DNA from: Ifrita kowaldi
Taxonomy: Eukaryota > Chordata > Aves > Passeriformes > Cinclosomatidae
Assembly (NCBI GenBank): GCA_013398055.1
Contig: VZRS01004388.1
Span: 1-64,000 of the forward strand
Length of the DNA stretch: 64,000 nucleotides
Direction of reading: 5' to 3'
Below, piece after piece: positions 38,601-52,359 of the stretch. Position 1 is the stretch's first letter, and each line of letters starts with the position of its first letter. The notes under the pieces were generated by a model that had not been told where the DNA came from, did no database searches, and saw only the letters and a program-made list of their open reading frames with translations. Position numbers and translations under genes: made by a program.

Positions 38601-41284
38601 CAAAGACACCTGCACACATTTAGAATTCAAGCACACAGAGCTCCATAAGGCAGTAATTTAGAAATTCCCCTGCCAAGAAGTTACGTATTATCCCAAGTCC
38701 CTCGATTACTTCTGCTGAATAACAATCACTGAACACTAAGCCTGTGCATTTTTTGAAGACACGGGTTTGCTTTTTCCTGATCCAAATACAGAACAAAAAC
38801 AGGATCATAATTTACCATAGAAGACAATGAAAATCTTATCGTTGTAAATATATGTAGTGAGATAATACAAATCCTGTTCCTTGGTATTTCCCCTCCACCC
38901 TCTATTCCTACCACTACTCCTTCCAGCTTTAGGGCCTCTCCCCTGCTTGCATGGAAGATTGACGCCCATCTTAAAGCCATAAATTACTCACAAACAGCTA
39001 CTGAAAGTAGCAATGACCGTAGGGTAACACTTCCACAAAGCAATAGAGCTTCCTGGCAAGCTGATAAGAGTTTCCTGTTTTGAGTCTTGGGCTGGGTTTT
39101 TTTCGCTCTGATAAAAATTTGACTCTCAAAACATCTCAGAAAGGAAGGACTGACAGATTTTTTCCCCCCCTCCTGCCCTAAACATGTTGTGCTGCAAAAT
39201 TCGTTCTCTTTTGCTGAACGTGAAATGGGGACCAGGTTCAAGAAACTCAAGTTCACCAGCTGAGACAGCAGGTGAGAGAAGCACATGGAGTCTTTCCCCA
39301 GCTCAGGATGATGGAGTGGCCTTGGAGCCCACCTTAGTCCTGCCCTGCGCTCTCGCCTCTCAAGTTCTGCATTTTGCACTCTGGCAACACTCCCAGTTTC
39401 TATCAAAGGCAAAAAACCCCCCGAAATCTCCAGGGACACGAGCTCTGTATTTACCCCTCTTACTGTGGTGGCATGACCCCATCATCCCTGGGCACCTGTG
39501 CATGCCTGAGGAGAGTGACCAGATGGGCAGCTCGTTCTGCTTATGGCTGACCTTCCCTGTGTCTTGTGGGGAACCTCGGACACAGGTTTGCATCTGAAAC
39601 CCCGAAGTCCCCAGCGAGCTCTCCTGACACGGTGTGTTGGTAGCAGCCTGTGTTTGCAGCAGCCCAGGGGTCCCGATGGCCTCCATGGGAAGCCCGCTCC
39701 TTTCCTCACCTTAGTGCACCTCCTGGACCTGCTGTTCCCAATTTCTGGGGTCAGACCATAAGTTCAATATCTGGGCCAAACAGACTGTAGCAAATAAAGG
39801 CAGACCTCTCTTTTACCCCTTTTCCCTGTAGGTGCTGTCCTTACTGAGGAAGCCTCTTACCCAAGGGGTTTTGGCAGAGGATTCACTCGCATATCCCTCC
39901 CAATCCCAACCCAAAGTTGTTCACATGTACCTCTGTTTCCACTGGCCCCACGTGCCTCTCTTTTTCAGAGACAAGAGAAAAATCATTGCACAGGCTTGAT
40001 CCAACATCAGATACAGATACACGATATCCACCGGGAGCACTGCAGTACCACACAGGATTTTAACATTTAGTCCCCAAAAATCACCTCTCAATGAAAGAGG
40101 AACAACCAGCAAATTTAGTCCAGAAAATGGAATAAAAATAACTTTAAATGCTCTATTTGTCCTCTAGCATGTAGCCCCTACCCCCAGGAAAGACAAGGGC
40201 CAGGCCAGAGCCCCCCAGCTTCTCCAGAACAGGAGCAGCCTGGACAGTTTTTACAGTGATTGTGAAGGGGCAAAACAGCAAGGGGATGTTTTACAGCACA
40301 AAACCTTTCAAGAATAAGCAAGATAATCTTACATGGTGAAATTCAAACTACACTGCACCCTGTGGAGCAAGAGCAGCCAGCGTTTTTTTCCAGATCAGAC
40401 TGAGCACCATTTCACATCACTTCTCCTTTAAGCCAAATTTCATCACTTCATCTTACGGTAAACAGCAGAAGTGAGAAGCACTTACACAACAGAGCAGAGA
40501 TCACAGACCTGCATTTCTGGGGGGCTTTCAGACATTCACCTTCCACTGCATGCAAGCCACATGCAGTCATTCACACACAGGGCTGCCCAGAACAATTTAT
40601 TTGCTTGCCCACATTAGCTGGCAAGGCTGAGAGGAGCTCTCCACACATATCCACTTCAGTGCACGAGAAAGAAATGAAACGATGCTAGAACATTAAATTT
40701 CAAGACATGCAACTGTCCAGGCCGGCCACAAACAGGAGCAGTGATGAATGCTGCAACTCTACCTTCTCTCAAAACCAAAAAGCCATCTTCTAAAAATGAC
40801 ACCACAGCTGAGACAACCCAGGCAGCTCCCTCTAGCCCTAGATACTCAAGAGTATCCAAAACTATCACCAAATGCTTTCTCTTCATTCACCCTCCCTCTC
40901 CTTCCCCAGTTTCCCTACCTGTTCTCCAGGGGCTGTTCCCTCCATACAACCTGGCTCTCAGCAATGACCCAACACCACCATTCTCTATCCACCCTTTTAA
41001 ACCTTCCTGCAGTTTCACTAAATAGGAGGAGACCAGCTCAGCTGAAAGAAATTCTGCTCTCAAACTCCTGTGCACCTGACAAGCCAAGGCCCTGCTAAGC
41101 ATCTGCAGGGGTCTGGCTAACTCAGGCAGCTCTGCTCAATACTTACTGGGATTTGCTCTCCTGATGGAGGCTCAAAATGCCCTCAAATACTTATTCCAAG
41201 CAAACAACCTTTCACAATATATTTTGCAGCCAAGGGCTCAGAGTGAAGCTTACAGAAAAAAAAAGCAGACAGGAGGTAGGTTGA

Positions 41285-41330
41285 ACACATATATATACAC
41301 ACACATATATATATACACACATATATAAAA
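41285..41330 (+). repeat. Compound AC/AT dinucleotide microsatellite
   Basis: Alternating runs of AC and AT dinucleotides with three AT blocks separated by ACACAC blocks. A length-variable simple repeat. Confidence 0.85.
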
Positions 41331-44300
41331 TGCCAGTGTGGTCAGCCAAGAGATCTGCACCTCATGATTCACTTTACCCGGTGACTTTTCTGGATCCAGG
41401 CTTAATTGCTCTTTGGAAGGCAAGCAAAAAGCCTTTTGGTCCAAGGTCCAACAGAGGAAAGTCTGAAATGAGCTGCCTGACAGAGAAATGCTGAGAAATG
41501 AGAAATGGTGACAAAGTGCCATCAGGGCCACCTTCACTGTCCCTGTGGGATTTGTCTCAGTGCCACCCTGCCCCGCAGAGCTGGTGAAGCTGCTGCAGCC
41601 CAGAGGAAAGCCCTGAGGGTGGATTCAGCTGGCAAAGGCCTGAGATGTCGAAGAACAAAAGCGTGGCTGCAAATGGGCTGCATTTGTTGTACAAATCACA
41701 GTGGTAATGAAAACACACAGCCACAGCGCTCTTCTGGCAGTCGCTTTTCAGTGCTGAACTGCAGGAAAGGAAGAGGTTTGGGGATTGTGGCTTAGAGCTT
41801 GTTTCATTACTGCAGATCCCAGAGAACTTTGTAAGGCAATGCTCAAATCCAGACCAGATGTGCCAGTTCACCCCCTGTGGGGAAGCAGACCCAAAGCTGG
41901 AAACTTGGGCAAGACAGACCCTCATGATGCATCAGTACATCTCGTGGTAGCATCTGGATGCTGAAATTTTGGTCAGAAAAAGGTCTGGGCTGGACGTAGG
42001 TCAGTGAAGCTGACAGGGCAGTCAGAAACAGAAGAATTTGGCTCAGAAATATGCTAAGGAGCCACATGAAGAAGAGGCAAAGGAACCTCTTCCTGCTTGC
42101 CCAGGGCACAGGCCTTGGCCACAGCACTGATCCAAGGTGATTGATTTATTTAAGCCACACTCACAGAGCTCACTGAGAGGAGAAAAGCCCCACAGCAGAG
42201 CAGATCCCACTGACAGCAGCCGGGGACAGCAGGATCCTTCTGGTTCTCTGTCAGATTCTCAACCCAGGGAGTGGCAGGAGCCAGCCATCAGGGGAGAAGC
42301 TCCAGGTTTAATTTTAGCCTGCGCCCACAGAGCATATATTTCCCTTTTATTTTTATTCTGAACTTCATGTAAAAATAGGATTTCCTGCTGCCCGATAAGG
42401 GATTCCTGTTTTTGCAGCAGGTCTGCCTTCTTGGGAAGCCGGTGCCTACGGGGCTGTGGATGGGCTCTTCAAAGCACAGCAGCCCAGCTGAGGGGATAGG
42501 GTGGATAACATTCGGGATTTACATTGTTCCTGCTCGCCTTCAGGGAAAAAAATAAAGCGGCTGTGCCCCCCTCCTTCGATGAATCACCACCAAGTTTAGC
42601 ATTCAGGAACTCCGTTTTGGAAAATCTCTATTTGCCTGCATATTTTTAGTAGGGGGGGTTTGGGGTTGCATCCTTCCCAGGTAGATTTTTGTCAGTTTGC
42701 CGGGCTCCAGGGAGGCGTATCCTGCTTTTTGAGCCTGGTCATCAACCAGGAGATAAATAAAAGCACAGAACAGTCATTCCTCCCACCCTTCCCACTCCCC
42801 CATGACACAGCTCCCACATTCCCCAGCACACCCACGCTTCCCAACAGCCCCTGGAGCTGCAGGGAGGAGCAGCACGTGTGGACCTGCCTCGAGGGGCTGC
42901 TCCCCACCTGTGCCTGTGCTCTGCCACAATTTCAAGAGAGGCTGTTTCGAGCCCAAATGCCAATAATTGTCAGTCTCCTGTAATGCAAAGGCATCACTCT
43001 TCTTAGCTGTGTCTGCCCTAGGGGGTACTCACATGCCAAAAACTCACTCCAAAGCCACCAGGGTCACTAGCATCATTTATGAAAGGAAGAGTACTGGCAA
43101 GGGCTCTACTGCCCACCAGCTCATTTTCTCCTTGCCTGTTCTATTCTGTGACCAGAGAAAAAGTCCTCAAGTGCTAAAAGGAGATGTGCCAAGAGGAACA
43201 TGAAAAGGAATTCATGCATTTGCCTGGTGCTGAGCAGAAGTTTCCCTCAACCCCCAGCAAGCCGCTCCTCTTGGCAAGCGAGCAAAAGGGAGTGAGAGTT
43301 TTCCTTGAAAAAAGGAAAAGTGCATATTTTTTTCCTTTTAAGAATAAATCTTGATTCTCTCAGTGGGGCTGTGGATGTCAAAAATGTGGCTCCCAGGACT
43401 GAAAGCAGCTCTTGCTGCGGCCCATCCCCAAGACACCCTTTAATATTGCAGGGAGCTGTCAGAGAGGCACAGGCAGGAGAGGCTTCCCTCCTCCTCCTCA
43501 CACGGGTTTGGATCCAACAGGGCTGTTCCCAGGGACTTGACCTCACCATGTGAAAAGACTCAGAAAATCAGTCTGGGCAAGGACAGCCCAGTAAAGAAAT
43601 GTCCCTTTAGGTCAGCCTGAGAAATACCACTGCTGCTATTGCCCAGGGCAGGAGGCAAGAGCTGTCTTCACTGGGGAAACTCGAGTCTTCAGAATGGAAG
43701 GATGTGTTCTGCAACCACGGGAAGCTTCATGCTGACTCCTCCATAAAACAGGGAAAGTGCAACCACGGGTCTGACCCACATGTGGACATCTCAGCCCAGC
43801 TCCCAGGCTCATTGCCATGGAGCCTGCAGCACTTTGGCTTGCACATGGAGCTTAGTTGGCTTTCTAAAAACAATTTGTCCTGGTACAAAAGTTGAAATAT
43901 TTGACTTATATAAGACCAAGGGAATGGAAATGTTGAAGTCCCAGAGAGCCATCACTGCATCACTTTTATTAATCAGTTGGAAAGGGAAATGTAAGCCTTC
44001 TAACAAGGCATTAACAGCTGTTTCTCTTGTGGCAGGGCTCTACAGCCTGTGAGTTTCCAGCCCAGCAACCTACAGTGCAGTGATCAGAGGCAGGGCTGAG
44101 CCTGCCAGGGACAGAGCTCTCTGAATTTATACCAGGGGTATTTATAGAGGCAGCTGGCACTGGCAGCTCTCTGGGGACACCAGCATGGTCTTCTGCAAAG
44201 GGGCTGCTGGAGAAGCAGTAAGAGAGTGGGAATGTGCTGGAGCAACACCAAACCACCAACCAAGATTCCAAAAAAAGCCTCAACAGTGCCCAAGAGCCAG

Positions 44301-44401
44301 GTCTCAGAGGGATTTCAGTTCTCTGCTCCAGTTGAACCCCATGGGCTGAGGCACCACTCCCACACTGATCCCAGCACTCAGGAGCTAATGAAAGTAATGT
44401 T

Positions 44402-44519
44402 TTAGAATTACAGGATCATCTATGTGGAAAAATATCTCTCTGATCATTGAGTCCTACAGTTAATCTGCCACTGCCAAGGCCACCACTGAGCCATGTCCCT
44501 AAAGGTCACATCTACGTGG
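44402..44519 (-). mobile_element. Short CR1 LINE 3' fragment, - orientation
   Basis: The + strand sequence reads as a CR1 3' terminus in reverse. It has 'agaattacaggatcatctat' at the left, then blocks corresponding to the 'gatcat..agtcc' and 'ccaccactgagccatgtccc' parts, and 'aaaggtcacatctacgtgg' at the right. It is a different CR1 subfamily pattern from the copy at 12707. It is only ~120 bases long and moderately diverged. Confidence 0.75.
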
Positions 44520-47500
44520 CATGGATTCTACAGAACCTTCCCACCTCTTCCCTGCTGGCTTGCCCTCCCTCACAGGCTGAAGCAAGTGGTGGATGCCTGC
44601 CTGATGGGTTTTTTTCCCAAGGGAGTCACCTTTCCCTCATTCTTCTTTTTCTCCTTCTTCATCTTCACCAGGAGAATCAGCTGAGGGTGCTCATCCAGGG
44701 TGCAACAGCCAGATGGGCTCACAAGCTTCCAAAGGCAAAACCTGCTGCAAGGTCTTAAGTAAAAGTTAACAATGGTGCATCTGAAATCTGTTTCCAAAGA
44801 GCTCCCCAAATGCATTTTGTTCCCACACCCTGCATTCAGAGGAAATAGGTGTAGGGTAAGATGAAGGCTCGTAGATGCAGGGGTGAAAGAGCTGTTCACC
44901 CCTCCTGGGTCTTCCCTTCAGGCACAGAGGTCCCTGGTCCTCCATTTCATGGCTTTCCTGGCCTGTCAGCTCAGAGTTTCATTGCCTGCTTTTGAATTCA
45001 GCACTCAGGACAGGTGGAGCATCACAGCATGACTTTTAACAGCTGCTGCATTTTAAGACCTGGATTAGGACTTGGACATGAAATCCTTTGGGCATTTTCA
45101 GACCAAAACTGCCTCAACTCCCAGATCTGCTGCTTCTTTAATTGTGGCCATCTGGGAAATGATGGTGATTTTCTCATTTGCAAATTTTTTTCTTCTCAAG
45201 TGGTTTTTCAGTGTTTCCAGGCCTTTTCTTTCATAACATCATGTTTTTGCTCTGTGGAAATGTGGTGCTGCAGGTGACAAGAAGCTGCTTCCTTTGTCTC
45301 CAGCCTGTTTGGAAATATTTAAATCAAATGAACCTCAGCATGTATGGGGAGACAAACATCAGAGAGGAGAGGCTGGGGACTGGTTATTTCCACATAGGAA
45401 AATAGATGCAGAAATGCCCAATTTACAGACAGGCAAGATTTACCAATAGAAGTAAAATAATGGGAGGAGGAGGCAATTTTTGGCTGCATTTGCCAACTTT
45501 GAATGAAGGAGGAAAGCCACTTCCCCTCTTACTTCTTTCAAAAACTCGGGGGGAAAAAACAATAGGAAGAGAAGTTTCTCTTTTCTTCACTTTTAGGTAA
45601 AAATAACCCTGAGAAAATTTAAAGAAAAAAAAATTCTGACCAATTTTGACATCAAGAAAGGGGGTGTTGGACCCAGCTGGAGGTACAGACTGCAGTGGAG
45701 CTGTGAGTTTCTGGCAGTTTCTCACAGCACCTGCCCCGGGTGAAGCCAGCAGAGCCACCCCAGGAGCTGCCAAGGCTCTGTGAGCCAAGAAAATTCCTCT
45801 TCCCTGACCTGTTGCAGGGCCATAGTGCCTCGAGTTCACTTGTTCTTCCCAGTGCCTGACCTTTCCCTGTAGGACAAGCAGGTGGTGCTTTCTGAAAGCG
45901 AGTGATTTAAAAATAAATTTAAAAAAAGAAGAAAACTGTTTTGGGGTAGTTTTTGGAACCTGCATGTTGTGACTTCCCATGATGGGCTGCCCAGCTCCTC
46001 TGAAAACACCTCAGGTGTGCGTTTGGTTTGCAGGAGAGAGTTGGAATAGAGGAGATGAGGGCAGAGCATCCCTCGGCTCTGTGCAGCTGGACAATGGCAG
46101 GAGGCTCCCAAACCCACGAGACCCAGCCTCAGGGCAAGGGGGACACTGGGTGTGGTGTAGCCCAAGTGAATCCTGTGCTCACTTGTGCTCAGACAAGGCT
46201 CATGTTGAGGCAGGAGGCTCTGCCAGTCCCAGGATGGGGCTGGACACTGATCCTCACTGGCTCAGCCCCGGAGTTGCTGTCGGTCCTGTTTGCAGCTGCT
46301 AAATCCCATTCATTGCAGGGAGGTGTGAGGGAGCCAGAACAGATGGGGACACACAGGCACGACCAGCTGGGTGTCCCTGGGGGGGTCAGGCACCTGATGC
46401 CCTGGTTAGGGATGGTGGGAGCTGAGCAGAGCCAGCCCAAAGCCCTGCAGCCAAACCCCGATGCCTCCTGTCTTTCCCCCATACAGTGCCATGCCAGGAG
46501 GGGCTGAGCTTCTGGGAAGAACACAGGAAAGCAGAATTTCAGTTCGTGGTTCACATCCTACAGACTCCAAAAACAACTTGCTGGATGGGAACTCTGATGA
46601 GGCTGCCTCCCCGTGTCCACAGCCCCAGAAGGCAGAGAAGGAGGCAGCAACATGGGGCTGGCACTGGGGACCAAGCTCTGCCCTTCCTATGCACCTGGGC
46701 CCAACCTAATGCCACCATCAGAGAAAAACCAGGCATTTGTGCCCCTGCCGTGCCCTCCCCATCTGGACCACAGTGCCAAGGCCATCCCACACATCCCAGA
46801 AGTGGCATAAAGAGGCTGCTGGCTGCCACGCCAGGAGTCCATTTGTCCCACACCATCTCTCCCCAGGAGAAGCAGTAGATGTGTCATTTTCCTTTCACAG
46901 GACACGAGCAGCCTTATCCAAATATAAACAACCTGGGAGTATTTGCCGGCTTATTGTCTGGACAAAAAAGTAAAACAAACAGACCTTAAACCCTTTTCCC
47001 CCTGCCACTTCTGGTACAGAGTCAGGGCCGTAGGCTCTGGAGTTCCCAAAAACATCACTCATCAGAAATAGCATCCTACTAAACCAGGTGTGGAGGTAGC
47101 CCCAGAGAGCCATGCTGCCACCTCCTCCTCCACAAGTCGCTGAAATAACAGTCAAGAGGTCTGAATATTTAAAGAGCTGCTGTATGAATAATGGAAACAA
47201 CCAGCAACCAAGAAAACGTGATAGCCTGCAGTGTCACAGGGCAGCACTCCCTTGGGAGAGGCCAGGAACAGTGGGCAGATGTCTGGGTGCACCCTCAGAC
47301 AAGTTCAGCTTTTGGGTGCATCAGCAAAAGCCAGTCCCTGGCTCAAAATCTGCCTGAGAATCCATCCCCCCAAGTTCAGCAACAGACACGTGTGAGAGCC
47401 TTCCTCACCTGACCAGGCAACGGCACAAAAAATTACACAAGAAGGGGAAAATGCTGCTGTAAACAAAGCAGAAGTGCTTCTCCCCCCCAAAAACAGGGCA

Positions 47501-47881
47501 GGCACAGGGTGTGAAGCCTGGGGAAGCCATTTTGCAGTGAGAGAGTTGAGGTTCAGGAAAAGAGGACCCACAGGAGACACAAGCCCAGATCCCATGAGAT
47601 CCCCTCTTCCTTTGCCCATCTCCTCCCCACCCACACCTCCTCTCCCCATCAGGGACTGCAGCAGGAGATCAAAGTCTGGTTCCAGCAAGTGATGTTTTAC
47701 ATCAGAGGCTTTCTTCCCATCATCCTGTTTTTCACTACCAACAACTCTTTTTCAGGAGATTCTGAGAGGTTTCAGACCCCATCTCCTCTGCGCTGCCCCC
47801 AGCAATGCTGCTCTGGCCACCCAACTAAAAACTCTCCAATCTCTGTGAATTTGGGGGCCAAGCAGAGGCTTTGCCCCCATG

Positions 47882-47905
47882 TTGGGGGGAGGGGGGGGTG
47901 GAGGA
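47882..47905 (+). other. G-rich tract with G-quadruplex potential
   Basis: Runs of six and eight G bases separated by single A/T bases and followed by GG doublets. This is enough guanines for a four-tract quadruplex on the + strand. It lies in intergenic DNA with no known promoter beside it. Confidence 0.5.
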
Positions 47906-48256
47906 GTGGCTCCTGAGAGCTCTTTCACGATCCCTCTCTTACTCGGGTCCCAAAGGAAAGAACAGTCCAAAGAGCAGAGGTGTCTGCATGAAATAAAATT
48001 CACATTAAGAAGTAAATGAGAAAGAAAAGCTGAAGGACTTGATTTTCCAAATTACCACACAGGCATGGGCATTGCCTGGTTTGTCTGGGAGCATTCTGGG
48101 TTTCTCTGATGCAGCACTAAAGAGAGAGGAAGGACAGGAGGAGCTCAGGACACAAAGCAAGACTGAGATCTGGTTGGAGAAACACTCAGTGGTAAAAGGT
48201 CCTGTGCAGTTCACATGGCACCACAAAGCTCCGTGAGGAGATGCTGGGACAGAGGC

Positions 48257-48412
48257 GATGGCTGCTGGTCCCATGGCAGGTGATGGGATAGAGGTGATGG
48301 GATGGAGGTGATGGGATGGATGGCTGCTGGTCCCATGGCAGGTGATGGGATGGAGGTGGTGGGATGGATGGCTGCTGGTCCCATGGCAGGTGATGGGATA
48401 GAGGTGATGGCC
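48257..48412 (+). repeat. Minisatellite (VNTR), ~48-base unit, about three copies
   Basis: The core 'gatggctgctggtcccatgg' starts at 48257, 48319 and 48367, so repeat spacings are 62 and 48 bases. Each core is followed by 'caggtgatgggat' and a variable number of 'ggaggtgatgggat' 14-mers, which accounts for the 14-base difference. The antisense frame translates this as a tandem Ser/His/Pro-rich peptide, but no gene is supported. Confidence 0.9.
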
Positions 48413-51400
48413 ACTAGCCCCATGAGCATCCTTCCCCTGCACACGTAGATCCAGACACATGCTGATTTTTTCCATGGGATTCCCATCTGCTACTGCAGAG
48501 AGATAATGGCTGTAATCCCCATATTTTTAAAAAAGTTGAGTCTCATTGAATCCTTTGGTTCCCCCTCCCAGAAAAATGTCCTTATCCTTACTAAAGCAGG
48601 GAGAGAGGGGTCATCTGGATGGGCACAGGGCGGAGGCTGCCTCATCCTCTCTCCACCACCGTTAGGTGCTCCGGTGGGCCTGGCTGAGAAAATGCAAAGT
48701 TTAACAGCTTATGGAGTAATTAAGCAAAGCCTCTCAATATAGCATCACTAATTAGACAAATCCTCCCTAAATTACCAGTAGTTCACCCTGTAAAATCCTC
48801 GTGTAATAGCCTTAGAAAACAATGACACTCAGCGCTGGCATTCGGCCACACAGCTCGATGGCAATTGCAAAGCACTTTGGATGTTCATGAGTCTTTAAAA
48901 AAAAAAAAACCACAAAAAAACCCAAATCTAAAATGTACATTTCCCCCAATGACTCTGCTCCGGGGCGTATTAAAAGCAGCACCTTGACTCAGCCTGCCAC
49001 ATAAACATCCTGCTGCCCCCGGACAGCCCGATACTGTCTTCCTCCCAGGATGAGGAGCTGAATAAGAAGTGACAATTACAGCTCCTGCCCGCAGGAAAAC
49101 AGGAAGCGCCAGAGTTGTACAACCACTCCAAACATTGTCCTACCTGCTCCATTCCTTGGGTGCAATGGGAACTTGCTTTTCTTTCCTTTCCTATCCACAT
49201 TGCATAACTATTTCTGGTCCAGTGCTGCTCAGGCCCAGGATGCTGCTGCGTGGGGCGGTCCCTGTGGCCTCCGGCTTCTCCCTGCCTGCCCAAAGCCAGC
49301 CTGGTGCTCCCTGTCCAATGCACAAGGACAAATGTCCACCTTCTTACCCACTGCTAACACTGGCAGCGCTGAGTGGAAGCGCTGGAGGAGATGGAGATGG
49401 ACTCAGGGTGCTGGGTGGATCGGCTCACCCACATCTGGCAGGAGCTAGAGTGAAGAAAATCCCAAATCCCACCAGAAAGCAGCTGAACTGACCAAATTAG
49501 GCAATGCCCATAAGACTGAAGGAGCTGATGCTTACACATAGGCTCCAGTTCATGCATTAAAGTGCTAAACCTCTTCCCTGAGTGTAAGGTAGCCCTGTGG
49601 GTGGCTGATGGGGTGTGTGTGCCCCACCCTTAAAGCAAGCTGGGCAGCCAAGGTTCTCCACAGAGAGGAGCTCTGGGAATTCAGGAATGCAATGGAGAAG
49701 AGGCCACCTGCAGAACCCCCAGTTTATCCACAAATACCCGCTCACACCCTTGACTTTTTGGGTTGATTTCAAGGAACCTTCCCCACTCGGTGCAACGTAT
49801 CCCCAGCCAGCAGCCTGGCAGTCCTGCTCTCAGGACCATCCTTCCCAAAGACCAGACTTTCCACATTAAATGATGCTCTGGGAGCAGGGAAGCTTGCTCC
49901 TCCTCCAGCTGCTCCCACATTTCTGCTGAGAGATGGGCCCAAATTGGCTTGCGAAACACAGATGTCATATGCAAGTTTCCAAACAAGAAGAGGGATAAGA
50001 AGGTTTCCTCTCCGCTTTTCCTTTCCTCGCAATGTAAAAACATCCCTCCCCAAATGAGGCAGTGTTTGCCATCACTCTGCAAAGTTCACATTCCCACAAG
50101 GCAGGCACGAGGAGGAACAAGGGGGGGAACCATCACATCAGTGCCCGCGGGTCATGGTCACACAAGACAATACTTTGCAAAATTTGGAAGTGAGAGGAAT
50201 GCGGGAAGGCTGGAGAGGAGGATGTTTATTAACATATAAGAATATCTCCAAAGGGTTTGCGTCCCGTGAGGAGAAAAAGAGAGCCCAAGGCAATGTTGTT
50301 CAAGATATTGGTGGGGGAAAATCTGGAAATCCTTATTCAGGCAATCCTACTGCTGGTGTAAAGAAAAGGAGAAGGGCTTTTTCTCACATTCATGGTAGTG
50401 AGGGTTTTCCTAAATTACGGGAAGCTTCATATGAATTGCCCAACTAATTCCCTTGTGCAATTGCATTAAGCAGTAGGATGTGAATGCATTTCCACACCTG
50501 ACTCAGCCTCTGTGCCCAAAAAGGCTGCTGTCTCCCTGCAAGTGTATAGCAGGAAGCCTTTCAGTCTAAGAATTGCAGTCTCAGCCTTGCTGCCTGTTGC
50601 TAAGTGGTGAATGGAAGGCAAACAGGGGAAGCCCAGCAGTGAGTTTCAGTAAGTGTCTACAGACACTTGAAAAAACTTCTCAGCACCAAAAAAAAAAAAA
50701 AATTAAACAGAAATCCCAGGGGGCAAGAAAAAAATTAATTTAAAAATCACCATTTAAATGGCAGCCACAAGTTAGAAGAAGGAGAGATGAAACGCTGATG
50801 TAACTGGGTTAGTTCTGTTTCCTTGCAATGCAAAGCAAAGGGGGTTTTGTGCTGTTTCTTTCTGCCCTTCAGACAGAGAATGTCTCTGCTTTCACTTTAG
50901 GACTGCAAAATAAAAATCAGCTGCACTTCTCCCTACCCATTGCAGCTGCACTTCAGCTCACGGGGGTTGTGGTTGGGACAGTCCCTGCTGAATTGTATTT
51001 CAGTGCAGGAAGGCACGCGCTGCTGCCACCTGCTACACCAAGAGCACTTGCAGAGCTCCTTCTGCCCTTCTATTTGTTAACCTCACTGCAGTCTCTTGAC
51101 CGAAAGGACCTCGTTGCACTGGAGCTGGCTCTGCTGGCTGGCAGCGGGGCGGGCTTTGGCTGCAGCCCCAGCAGGACTCTGCTGCTGCTCAGGTGTGCGG
51201 CCAGGCCGCCGGCGATGCTGCCCAAGAGCAGCTCTGGGAGCTGGGGAGGAGAAGCACTGCTGAGCACCAGTGTGGTCACCTTAAGACCTGTCGGGCTAGG
51301 AGGAGCAAGATCAGCACTGCAGCTGAAAGGGAAATTGAAGTCTTCTGCTGGGAAGGGAAGCAAAGTGCGGGCATTCGCTCCTGCCCCGGCATAACCTCAG

Positions 51401-52359
51401 CTCCTGGCTGTACCGGGCTTCTCCCAGGTTTGGGGGGCAGGTTGCAGGGACACATGCAGCGGGGTCTAGCCACAAGACCTGGAGGAAACATCTCCTCCTC
51501 GCTGTATAAAGGCTTTAAAAGGCACAAATGAGGCCACGGCAGCTGTGAAGTTCACCCCCTAAGCCGCAATGGGGAAGGGCTGACAGCGCCCACATGCCTC
51601 GCCTCCACCAGCGGTGGGCAGGGCTTCCTCGGGCACAGAGCACCCTCTGCTGGGAAAGCCACGCTTGTCCAGAGGACAGCAAACCCACCCGTGGCACAGC
51701 CCTCAACAACTCCTGGGAGCTGGGTTTCCGTCACACGGGGTGGCTCCTTGGGGAAGGGGAGGAGCAGCACATCTGTCTGCCGGCATGGGAGCACAGCCCG
51801 CTTTTCTGGGCCTCTGCGCTGCCTGGTGTCTGTGCTGCAGTCGCAGGTTTTAAGCACCAAAAGGACACGAGCAGCAGTTCAGCGCTTCCAGTGGACCTGC
51901 CACATGACACTGGCTGTGCCCTGTCACCGTGTCGCCTCCCCTGCCACAGCTTCTAGCCGAAAAGACCTCCCAGCACCACAGAGGCCGGAGCCGTGGCCCA
52001 GCACTTGCTTGTTCAGCCCCAGCCCCAGTCCCGGTCCCGGCTGCTCCCCGCAGCAGCGTTCCCCTGAGCAGTGCCTCACGGAGTGCCAAAACCAGCGCAG
52101 AACTGGGACTGTCGGGGGCCAGGGACATCCTTCCCCACGTGGCCCTGCAGGACCCTGCACAGCAGCGGGGACGCAGGACTTGTTCCTCACAGGGAGCACC
52201 GTCACCTGGCATGGCACAGACACTGAATAAAAAGGCAGATTCTGCCTCAAAATCTCACGCTGTAAGCGCAGGCAGGAGGCACCCGCTGTGCCTCAGGCCA
52301 TTTCCCTGCCCCGAGCCGAGCTGCTGCCCAAACAGTACTTTAACCCAGCTCTGGCTGGG

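Larger units (their letters stand above)
30331..44401. other. Intergenic region, left part
   Basis: No gene could be supported here on either strand. The long open frames (for example around 35818-36357 and 36403-36900) have no recognisable domain, no convincing splice partners and overlap frames on the other strand. Notable content: a 16-base T run at 32620-32635, an AT/AC dinucleotide tract at 41285-41330 and three short CpG-dense islets (about 31590-31740, 33715-33995, 36430-36630) in otherwise CpG-poor DNA. Confidence 0.7.
44520..52359. other. Intergenic region, right part
   Basis: No gene was recognised. It contains the G-rich tract at 47882-47905, the VNTR at 48257-48412 and an AT-rich block with homeodomain-type motifs at 48700-48900. 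From about 51000 onward, base composition becomes GC- and CpG-richer towards the promoter of the next gene. Open frames at 50828-51394 and 51691-52230 are in this GC-rich part and look compositional. Confidence 0.65.

Noticed and set aside
50828..51394. 188-codon open frame on the + strand in GC-rich DNA
   Set aside because: No recognisable domain, low-complexity Leu/Ala/Ser composition, overlapping open frames on the other strand and in another frame. Best explained by GC content.
51691..52230. 179-codon + frame upstream of the CHST-like gene
   Set aside because: Ser/Pro/Gln-rich without similarity, with parallel open frames in both other + frames and on the - strand; not a coding signature.
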